In this document: positions 6,399 to 12,381 of the stretch, piece after piece
Layout: each line of letters starts with the position of its first letter
How positions within the stretch are numbered: position 1 is the stretch's first letter
Assembly: GCA_030605675.1 (NCBI GenBank)
Contig: JAUWHV010000144.1
Location: 1-16,877 of the forward strand
DNA: 16,877 bases
Direction: 5' to 3'
DNA from: Deltaproteobacteria bacterium
Lineage (GTDB): Bacteria; Desulfobacterota; Dissulfuribacteria; Dissulfuribacterales; UBA3076
Translations under genes and position numbers: made by a program
Notes under the pieces: generated by a model
What the model saw: only the letters and a program-made list of their open reading frames with translations
What the model was told of the DNA's origin: nothing
Databases searched by the model: none

Positions 6399-8213
6399 AT
6401 GAAATTTCTTTGTATTAAAAAGGCGCCACTTCTTTTTTTGCTGTGTCTTATCTTTGGCTGTTCCGCAGCCAAAGTCACAAACGTGAACCATAAGGAATTT
6501 CCTGCCAATTGTACTTCCGAAAAAGCAACTCATATTCAGGACAGTAAAGAACTCCCGGCCTGCATCCCTCCATCAAAACAGAAAGACGCTGAAAATGCAG
6601 AAGGACATACAGTCGGACTTTTGGAGAATTCCAAGGGCTATAGTAAAGATAAAGGAAAAGAACAGAACGGAGAACAATATCTTTTAGATGCCGCTCTGGA
6701 CTATTGCAAGGCATCCCAGGAATTCTGGGCTGAAGGTTACCTGAATAAAGCCATCGATGCCTTGGATCAAGCATATGGGCTTATCCTAAAGGTAGATCCG
6801 GAGAGTGATCCGGAATTTATCCAGCAAAAAGAAGATCTGAGATTTATGATTTCCAGGCGCATTTTGGAAATCCACGCATCGCGTTATACCGCAGTAAACG
6901 GGAATCACAATGCCATCCCTTTGATCATGAACAGCTATGTAAAACAGGAGATTCAGAGCTTCCAGGGACGCGAAAGGAAATTCTTTATAGAGTCTTACAA
7001 ACGTTCAGGGAAGTACCGGGACGAAATCCTTAATGCCTTGAAAGAAGCTGGACTGCCGGAAGATCTCTCATGGTTGCCCCTTATCGAAAGTGGGTTCAAA
7101 GTAAAGGCATTATCCCGTGCCCGCGCCCTTGGACTGTGGCAATTCATTCCCTCCACGGGCTACAAATTCGGCCTGAACAGGGATAACTGGATTGACGAGA
7201 GATTGGATCCTGCCAAGTCCACTGCCGCAGCCATTTCATATTTAGAGGAATTGCATCAGATATTTGGGGACTGGACTACTGTTCTCGCAGCATATAACTG
7301 CGGTGAAGGGAGGGTCCTCCGGAAAATTCGCAGGCAGAAAATCAATTATCTTGATAACTTCTGGGATCTATACGAAAAACTTCCAAGGGAAACCGCTCGC
7401 TATGTTCCCAGATTCTTGGCCACGCTTTATATAATAAAAGATCCGGAAAAGTACGGGATAACTTTGGAGGAACCGGACAAACCGATACCATATGAAGTAG
7501 TAACCATTGACAAACAAGTCAATTTAAACACAGTTGCCGACAACTTGGACATATCTGCTAAAGACCTCGCCGCGCTAAACCCGGAACTTCGCTACAATGT
7601 CACTCCAGGTATCCCCTATGCCATCAAGGTTCCTCTGGGAAAAGGCGAAATCCTTCTTGCCAAAATCGCAGATATTCCGGGGTGGTCCCCACCTAAAAGG
7701 GCTTATGTGTATCACAAGGTTCGAAAAGGAGAGACACTCTCAATTATAGCCCTTAAGTATCATACGAGTGTTCGGAATATTATCCAGGCAAATAATATTC
7801 GAAAAAAACATTTTATACAATCCGGACAAAAACTAAAGATACCTGTTGCCGGTAGAAGAACTCCAAAATTATTTGCCAAAGGTGCTGCGACTCTTCATAA
7901 TGGGAAATATGCAGTGAGAAAGGGGGACTCACTGTGGCTTATCGCCAGAAATTTTAACACAACAACAAAGGCACTTTGCAGGCTCAACAATTTGTCGTCA
8001 ACTCGTCTTCATGTGGGCCAACAGTTAAAAATTACAAAAGAAAAATCCCAAACTAATTCTGAGAAAAAAGAAATGTATCGCGTCAAACGTGGAGATAACC
8101 CCTCACAAATCGCCAGGAAGCACAATATGTCTCTGTCCCGATTACTCCACATCAATAATCTGAATATTAATTGCAGGATTTATCCAGGACAGGTGCTCGT
8201 GGTCAGCAACTAG
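6399..8213 (+). CDS. mltD: Lipoprotein lytic transglycosylase with LysM repeats (MltD-like)
   Basis: The 604-residue protein should cleave the N-acetylmuramyl/N-acetylglucosamine bond of peptidoglycan to form 1,6-anhydromuropeptides. A lipoprotein signal ends in the lipobox LIFGC with Cys21 as lipidation site. Residues 22-110 form a polar linker. The SLT (GH23) domain spans about 215-345, with LSWLPLIESGF (catalytic Glu230), ALGLWQFIPSTGYKFGL (243-259) and VLAAYNCGEGRV (295-306). Three LysM glycan-binding modules lie at about 436-482, 503-546 and 559-602, and a degenerate fourth at about 363-413. Domain order and length match MltD. The ribosome site before ATG 6399 is poor (AAAATAAAACCA), so expression may be low. 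No same-strand partner is close enough for an operon. Confidence 0.92.
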   Translation: MKFLCIKKAPLLFLLCLIFGCSAAKVTNVNHKEFPANCTSEKATHIQDSKELPACIPPSKQKDAENAEGHTVGLLENSKGYSKDKGKEQNGEQYLLDAALDYCKASQEFWAEGYLNKAIDALDQAYGLILKVDPESDPEFIQQKEDLRFMISRRILEIHASRYTAVNGNHNAIPLIMNSYVKQEIQSFQGRERKFFIESYKRSGKYRDEILNALKEAGLPEDLSWLPLIESGFKVKALSRARALGLWQFIPSTGYKFGLNRDNWIDERLDPAKSTAAAISYLEELHQIFGDWTTVLAAYNCGEGRVLRKIRRQKINYLDNFWDLYEKLPRETARYVPRFLATLYIIKDPEKYGITLEEPDKPIPYEVVTIDKQVNLNTVADNLDISAKDLAALNPELRYNVTPGIPYAIKVPLGKGEILLAKIADIPGWSPPKRAYVYHKVRKGETLSIIALKYHTSVRNIIQANNIRKKHFIQSGQKLKIPVAGRRTPKLFAKGAATLHNGKYAVRKGDSLWLIARNFNTTTKALCRLNNLSSTRLHVGQQLKITKEKSQTNSEKKEMYRVKRGDNPSQIARKHNMSLSRLLHINNLNINCRIYPGQVLVVSN

Positions 8214-8262
8214 TCACAGACAACCATATAAGTCATCCTTCGAAAAAGATAATAAGATATTC

Positions 8263-8341
8263 GGCATCCTTCATGACAAGTCAAAAGTAGTTTACACTTT
8301 ATTGATTTTGTGTTTTGGCAGTGAAATTGGAAATTGGAAAG
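8263..8341. repeat. Dispersed GGCATCCTTCAT / TTTACACTT repeat with a GAAATTGG tract (copy 1)
   Basis: GGCATCCTTCAT (8263-8274) is followed by TTTACACTTTATTG (8291-8304) and then GAAATTGGAAATTGGAAAG (8323-8341). The same three blocks in the same order recur at 10012-10073. This lies in the 8214-8664 gap, where no gene was found. Confidence 0.6.
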
Positions 8342-8510
8342 AGGTAAAAGCTTTTTTTCTAAGAGAGATGCATGACTCTCTTAATGAAGTAGTTAGAATT
8401 ATAGCACAAAAGTGAGGGTCGGTATTTGGGTGCCCATTTGAAATCGATCTTTCATCAAGGCGAAGCGATTTCATGAGTAGTCACCAAAGTAACACCTGAT
8501 AAGACCTGAG

Positions 8511-8621
8511 TTGAGCGGTTAGCTGTTAGCCATTAGGATTTAGCTTTGAAAAATCAAGATATTACAAGAACATCCTGTAATCATTAAGCTAATAGCTAAC
8601 CGCTAAAGGCTAATCGCTCAA
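8511..8621. repeat. 111-bp palindromic element built from TTAGC heptads
   Basis: The left arm at 8511-8545 (TTGAGCGGTTAGCTGTTAGC...) and the right arm at 8587-8621 are imperfect 35-bp inverted repeats. They share TTGAGCG at the termini and TTAGC units spaced about 7 bp apart. A 41-bp A+T-rich spacer separates them. It has a MITE-like shape without coding capacity and lies 44 bp upstream of the cold-shock gene start, within its probable promoter or leader region. Confidence 0.65.
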
Positions 8622-8664
8622 TTTAGGTAAGAAGTATGAGCAAAAATTAAAGGAGAATGTTGTA

Positions 8665-8871
8665 ATGATGGAAGGTCGTGTAAAATGGTTCAATGACAAG
8701 AAGGGTTATGGTTTTATCGAGACGGATAACGAAGGTGATGTCTTTGTACATTATAGTGCTATCCAAGGGGAAGGATTTCGTTCTCTGCAAGAGGGAGACA
8801 AGGTAACTTTTGATATAGAGCAAAGTCCCAGGGGACCTCAAGCAACCGATGTCAGGCGGGCTGCCGAATAA
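8665..8871 (+). CDS. Cold-shock domain protein (CspA family)
   Basis: This 68-residue single-domain protein is a nucleic-acid-binding OB-fold of the CspA family, acting as an RNA chaperone. It has [30 protein letters not shown] near the N-terminus, carrying RNP1 (KGYGFI) and RNP2 (VFVHY), then [23 protein letters not shown]. Length is typical. AAAGGAG (8649-8655) lies 9 bases before ATG 8665; ATG 8668 is less well placed. It is monocistronic, with a palindromic element upstream and a strong hairpin 13 bp after its stop. Whether it responds to cold cannot be told from sequence. Confidence 0.96.
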   Translation: MMEGRVKWFNDKKGYGFIETDNEGDVFVHYSAIQGEGFRSLQEGDKVTFDIEQSPRGPQATDVRRAAE

Positions 8872-8883
8872 GCAAGACCCTGG

Positions 8884-8924
8884 AAGAAGGTTCCTTGGAA
8901 TAATTTATTCAGAGGAACCTTCTT
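8884..8924. terminator. Intrinsic terminator-like hairpin between convergent genes
   Basis: AAGAAGGTTCCT (8884-8895) pairs perfectly over 12 bp with AGGAACCTTCTT (8913-8924). The next bases are TGT and an A run, so the U tract on the plus transcript is short (TTCTTTGT). It serves the cold-shock gene and probably also ends the minus-strand methyltransferase transcript. Confidence 0.75.
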
Positions 8925-8940
8925 TGTAAAAAAAACTAAA

Positions 8941-9969
8941 CTACCTCTCCAAGACAAAAAATAGCCCTTTTGGAGAGTGGGCCAGGGTACCTTCAAACGT
9001 ACTTTTCGTGGCGTAACGCACAGAAAAGGTCCTTTTGAAGATTTCTGTTATCTCTTCCTTGGTAAAACGATAAGGACCCCTGTCTCCCGGCTCTTCACGA
9101 CTGAACACCTTTAGAAAAAGCCTGCCGCCGGGACGAATGACTTCTGCAACATGGTGGACATACTGTTCACGCTCTTCAGGAGGAATACCGTGAAAGCATC
9201 CACGGTCAAAAACATAATCAAAACTCCCGAAATAAACCAAGGGTTGGCAGACGTCAGCTATTTCATATACAAGATGCGGATTCAAAGTGCCAAAACGAAG
9301 ACGGGCTTGCTCAACTGCAGCGGTAGCTATATCAACAGCTACAACTTCATATCCCAGGGCTGCCAGCCTGGCCGCGGCCGTGCCCGGCCCAGATCCCAGT
9401 TCAAGCAAACGCCCAGGTAAGGGGGCATATTCTGATAGAGCTATGATCAGGTCTTCGTCAAGGCAATCAGTATACCAAGGCATATCCTCAACCGGGACCG
9501 TATTATAGAAATTTTCCCAGGTTTGGCCGCTAGGACCTCGACCTCTTCTTCCCGATAATTCGGGCCTGGGCTTCATCAGATCCGCGAGGGTGCCCCTGGC
9601 CACTAGTTCAATACTATGGTTGTCAGGGTCCTTACAAGTGAGCACCAGCTCTGTTCCCGGGCGTTCTGACGGGCCATCCACTTGAAGCCCCAATGCTTTG
9701 AGCCTGTCTTGCGCTTGCAGGAGTTCGAATATCGGCAACCAAAAAGTTACTGTTATTCCGTCGTTTTTTGAATGGCGCTCCACAAGTCGCAGGGCAGTCT
9801 GACCGGTTGATACCTCCCATGTTCCATCCGGCAAAGCTCTTGCCATCAAGCCGAGCTTGTCTCTGTAAAATTCCAGGGAATTCGAACGATTACTCACCGG
9901 TACCATCACACAGTGTACACCTCGCAGCACGAGTGGGACCTCAAGAGCTTGAGCAGTATTGTTTTTCAC
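8941..9969 (-). CDS. VOC (glyoxalase-fold) and class I SAM methyltransferase fusion protein
   Basis: The 342-residue protein has two domains. Residues about 15-123 form a VOC/glyoxalase-type module (GVHCVMVPVSNRSNSLEFYRDKLGL, ending CKDPDNHSIELV), with His19 and the Glu of IELV as candidate metal ligands. Residues about 151-342 form a class I methyltransferase of TehB/thiopurine-methyltransferase type. That part has motif I LLELGSGPG (188-196), acidic VAVDIA (210-215), FDYVFDRGCFHGIPPEER (250-267) and VIRPGGRLFLKVFS. GTG 9969 is chosen because AGGGGGA lies 8 bases upstream. An ATG at 10023 would add 18 residues, starts inside a dispersed repeat and has no ribosome site. The arrangement suggests methylation of a small toxic molecule, such as an electrophile, drug or metalloid; that is inference. 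Substrate unknown. Confidence 0.85.
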   Translation of the reverse strand: MKNNTAQALEVPLVLRGVHCVMVPVSNRSNSLEFYRDKLGLMARALPDGTWEVSTGQTALRLVERHSKNDGITVTFWLPIFELLQAQDRLKALGLQVDGPSERPGTELVLTCKDPDNHSIELVARGTLADLMKPRPELSGRRGRGPSGQTWENFYNTVPVEDMPWYTDCLDEDLIIALSEYAPLPGRLLELGSGPGTAAARLAALGYEVVAVDIATAAVEQARLRFGTLNPHLVYEIADVCQPLVYFGSFDYVFDRGCFHGIPPEEREQYVHHVAEVIRPGGRLFLKVFSREEPGDRGPYRFTKEEITEIFKRTFSVRYATKSTFEGTLAHSPKGLFFVLER

Positions 9970-10011
9970 GTTGAAATTCCCCCTGACTAACAACAATAGA
10001 ATAGTATGCTG

Positions 10012-10051
10012 GGCATCCCTCATAACAAGCCAATAGTGGTTTACACTTTGT
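10012..10051. repeat. Dispersed GGCATCCYTCAT / TTTACACTT repeat (copy 2)
   Basis: GGCATCCCTCAT (10012-10023) followed by GGTTTACACTTTGTT (10037-10051) closely matches 8263-8304. As there, a GAAATTAGAAATTAGA tract follows. It occupies the upstream region of the methyltransferase gene. Confidence 0.6.
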
Positions 10052-10057
10052 TATGTG

Positions 10058-10120
10058 GAAATTAGAAATTAGAGCTGATTAATCGAGTTGTTATCCAGTT
10101 TCCAATTTCTAGTTTCCATT
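10058..10120. repeat. Inverted pair of GAAATTRG tracts
   Basis: GGAAATTAGAAATTAGAG (10057-10074) faces CCAGTTTCCAATTTCTAG (10096-10113), whose reverse complement is CTAGAAATTGGAAACTGG. Together they form an imperfect stem-loop related to the tracts at 3249-3267 and 8323-8341. Confidence 0.45.
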
Positions 10121-10123
10121 TTC

Positions 10124-10192
10124 GGCATCCTTCATTCGATTTGATAATGCACTTTTTGGGGAATAAGTGTAAACCGGCGAATGAAGGATGCC
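10124..10192. repeat. 69-bp element with perfect 15-bp terminal inverted repeats
   Basis: GGCATCCTTCATTCG (10124-10138) is exactly inverted at 10178-10192. In reverse complement the right end continues GGTTTACACTTATT, so it contains the same blocks as the repeats at 8263 and 10012. The element ends 38 bp before the tRNA-Gly promoter. No reading frame is present. Confidence 0.7.
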
Positions 10193-10230
10193 AATAATAT
10201 ACTGCATAACTTGCTCATGAGAAGAAAGTC

Positions 10231-10259
10231 TTGACAGTTCCAGGAACCATTTCTATTAT
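10231..10259 (+). promoter_or_regulatory. Sigma-70 promoter of tRNA-Gly
   Basis: TTGACA (10231-10236) and TATTAT (10254-10259) are separated by exactly 17 bp; the tRNA begins 16 bases after the -10 box. The spacer starts with the perfect 11-bp palindrome GTTCCAGGAAC (10237-10247). It is probably also the promoter for the downstream cytochrome gene, since no other fits between. Confidence 0.85.
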
Positions 10260-10275
10260 TCGGATGCAGTTCATC

Positions 10276-10350
10276 GCGGGAATAACTCAGTGGTAGAGTG
10301 TAACCTTGCCAAGGTTAAAGTCGCGGGTTCAAATCCCGTTTCCCGCTCCA
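10276..10350 (+). tRNA. tRNA-Gly (anticodon GCC)
   Basis: The acceptor stem GCGGGAA/TTCCCGC is perfect and the discriminator is T. The D arm sequence ACTCAGTGGTAGAGT is standard. The anticodon stem TAACC/GGTTA closes the loop TTGCCAA with GCC at 10308-10310. The T arm CGGG/CCCG closes TTCAAAT. CCA is encoded (10348-10350). A hairpin with a T tract follows 15 bases downstream. Confidence 0.97.
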
Positions 10351-10365
10351 GTCATTTAAATAATA

Positions 10366-10395
10366 GGGCAGCATTGGTGGCTGCCCTTTTTCTTT
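10366..10395 (+). terminator. Intrinsic terminator after tRNA-Gly, immediately upstream of the cytochrome start
   Basis: GGGCAGC (10366-10372) pairs with GCTGCCC (10380-10386) and is followed by TTTTTCTTT. Its end is only 9 bases before the cytochrome ATG at 10405. It therefore lies where the cytochrome gene's own promoter or ribosome site would be expected, and read-through may set cytochrome expression. Confidence 0.85.
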
Positions 10396-10404
10396 CCGGC
10401 AGCT

Positions 10405-12234
10405 ATGAAAAGACTTCCTTTGTATCTAATAATACGGCTGACCATTCTAGTAATTTTCATGCTCAACGTGAAAGTTTTTGCAGGGGCCAAACCCCAAGAC
10501 CCCAAGGTAAAGCAGGTCACAACCACCTTAAGCGGCCGAGTGGATCTCTGCCTTTCCTGCCACAAGGAAAAACCGGATAAAGCCCACGGGAGGGAAGTCC
10601 TGGGATGTGCTGTGTGCCATAAGGGGAATCCGCTCTCCGGCGACAAGCAACGGGCACACATGGGGATGGTCCTGAATCCGGGAGAACTTCGATTTGCAGA
10701 TCAAACCTGCGGTCAGTCCGGCTGCCACCCAAAGGAGGTCACATGGGTCAAAAACTCACTTATGGCTACAAATCGTGGCATCATCAGCACCCTTCGCTTC
10801 TACTGGGGAGAGAGTCCTGACCACGATGAGGACCTTTCGGTAAAAATACTGAAAGATACCGGCATGAACTCCCCTGCCCTTGACTACTACAGGAAGTTGT
10901 GTGCGAGTTGCCATCTATGGGTTGAACGTGGAAGTCTTCCCAGCTTCCTGGCCAACAAGGGCGGAGGATGTACTGCCTGTCACTTTGTGAAGCACGAAGA
11001 AAAAAAGCCAAAAGACGAGAGACATCCCAGGATAATTAAGGTCATTCCCATGGAAAACTGTGTGCTGTGTCACAACCGAAGTGGGCGTATTGGGCTGTCC
11101 TATCAGGGGCAGTTTGAGTCTGAGGGCTATGGCACTCCTTATGAAGAAGGCGATTTTTCCTCCAGAGAGCTAATCGATGGCCGTTTTTACCGGATATTTA
11201 AGGACGATATTCATCACGAAAAAGGCCTGACCTGTATTGACTGTCATACCCAAAAAGAAATTATGGGAGACGGTGAGCGCCATGCACATTTCGAAGAGCA
11301 ACTGGAGGTTACATGCCGGGACTGCCATGTGACTTCTAAATCACCAAATCACCAAATCACCAAATCACCAAATTCCTCCAGTCCTCCCAAACTCAACATC
11401 CAGCAAAAAGACGGCTCATTTGTCCTTGAGAACAAACAAAACAAAAAACTTCATCCGCTCCACGCTCCTAATCCGGTTGCCTGTATGCATCCCACTCACC
11501 GCCGCCTGTCCTGCCAGGCCTGCCATAGTACATGGGTACCTCAGTGCTACGGCTGTCATGTCCGGATGGACAGAAGCAAGACCCAGTTGGATAAGATTTC
11601 AATAAAAGAGACCCCGGGGCTTTGGGAAGAGTTTCGTTCATTTATCCGCTACGAATGCCCGCCTTTGGGAATATTTGAGCATGGCGAAGAAGGACAGGAG
11701 GCTCTTTCTGAAAAGGGCCTGCTTCAAGCCGAGACTGGAGAAGTGGTTGTCCTCGTACCCGGGTGACAAGATTTCATTTCCTTCCTGGATGGAGGCGGCA
11801 AATGGAAACGTAGTTTCAGACGACTCACTGTCTCATGGATGGACCCCCATACCACGCAAAAGGAGGGACGCTCCTGCAGGGAATGCCACCAAGACCCAAG
11901 GGCATTAGGGCTCGGACAGGGCAGTCTCTCATTTGGACCTGATGGGTGGAAGTTCACCTCCTCTCTTTCCGGTCCTTCTACCTCCTTGGACATAGATCAC
12001 CCCCTGGATGCCTTTGTTGACATAAAAGGCAGACCCCTGGTCCGCACATCAAGAACGGGACTCAGACCCTTTAACTCACATGAACTTGATAAAATCCTCT
12101 ATGTTGGATTCTGTCTTCCATGCCACACAAATTTTGACGACCCTGTAATGAAAAATTGGACTCCCGGTAAAGCACCTTCCCCTTGCCCCTATGCCGATTT
12201 TGCCGGCCGGCATACTTCACAACATCTGCCTTGA
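10405..12234 (+). CDS. Multiheme cytochrome c with in-frame TGA, probable selenocysteine at residue 454
   Basis: The frame encodes 609 residues if TGA 11764-11766 is read through. A signal peptide (1 to about 27, ending VFAGA) sends it to the periplasm or beyond. Heme motifs are CxxCH at 49, 68, 166, 189, 219, 277, 304, 370, 381, 491 and 570 and a CX4CH (CGQSGCH) at 102, giving about 12 c-type hemes for electron transfer. TGA interrupts VLVPG|QDFISF at residue 454. The frame then continues without stops for 155 codons through DPHTTQKEGRSCRECHQDPRALGLG, which reads as the normal C-terminus of such cytochromes. As I recall, relatives have Cys in PGCQ here. A SECIS-like hairpin follows the TGA. 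No ribosome site precedes ATG 10405. The alternative is a gene broken by one nonsense mutation. Electron partners are unknown. Confidence 0.72.
11342..11373 (+). repeat. 8-bp tandem repeat inside the cytochrome coding sequence
   Basis: CACCAAAT occurs four times in a row, preceded by a half unit AAAT (11338-11341). The unit is not a multiple of three, so gain or loss of one copy would shift the frame between the eighth and ninth heme motifs. It encodes a low-complexity linker (KSPNHQITKSPNS, about 312-324). Confidence 0.9.
11764..11808 (+). promoter_or_regulatory. Candidate SECIS element with its UGA codon
   Basis: After TGA 11764-11766, TTTC (11772-11775) can pair with GAAA (11805-11808) and ATTT (11776-11779) with AAAT (11800-11803). 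An upper stem CTTCC (11781-11785) pairs with GGAGG (11791-11795), including one T.G pair, and closes the loop TGGAT (11786-11790). C11780 and CGGC (11796-11799) are unpaired. The loop begins 19 bases after the TGA and has G as its second base, within the usual bacterial SECIS geometry. Base pairing was done by eye. Confidence 0.5.
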
Positions 12235-12316
12235 AGTATAGTGATAATCTACTATATGTTGTATATATTTATTTAAGATTCCACTGCAAAAATGAATCTT
12301 GCTCAAAACACTCTGT

Positions 12317-12351
12317 CCCTGCCTGTGTATAGCACGCAGACAGGGGCAGGG
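12317..12351 (+). promoter_or_regulatory. Stable hairpin in the nrdJ leader
   Basis: CCCTGCC (12317-12323) pairs with GGCAGGG (12345-12351) and TGT (12324-12326) with ACA (12340-12342), leaving a GG bulge. It ends 30 bases before the nrdJ ATG and has no T tract, so it is not a plain terminator. It may affect leader stability or translation, or end the cytochrome transcript weakly. Confidence 0.45.
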
Positions 12352-12381
12352 TGGGAGATTTCCGGAGAGTAGGCATATATC

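Noticed and set aside
8292..8474. 60-codon minus-strand frame and an overlapping plus-strand stretch (FFLREMHDSLNEVVRIIAQK)
   Set aside because: Both sit in repeat-derived intergenic DNA without ribosome sites. The plus-strand stretch looks faintly protein-like but is too short to assign.
9970..10023. Longer N-terminus of the VOC-methyltransferase from ATG 10023
   Set aside because: That ATG lies within a dispersed repeat and lacks a ribosome site, whereas GTG 9969 has AGGGGGA at good spacing.
11338..11373. CRISPR-like array
   Set aside because: The units are 8 bp and directly adjacent with no spacers; it is a simple tandem repeat.
11839..12234. Separate small cytochrome gene starting at ATG 11839
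   Set aside because: It has no ribosome site or signal peptide. It lies in exactly the same frame as the upstream cytochrome, and the bases between TGA and ATG encode in-frame protein; it is better read as the continuation after TGA.
12248..12264. NrdR box (CTACTATATGTTGTA) upstream of nrdJ
   Set aside because: It partly fits the consensus, but NrdR boxes normally come in pairs about 31 bp apart and no partner is present.
12235..12381. Cobalamin riboswitch ahead of nrdJ
   Set aside because: Only a CCACTG fragment resembling part of the B12 box was seen. The leader is too short and lacks the other conserved segments.
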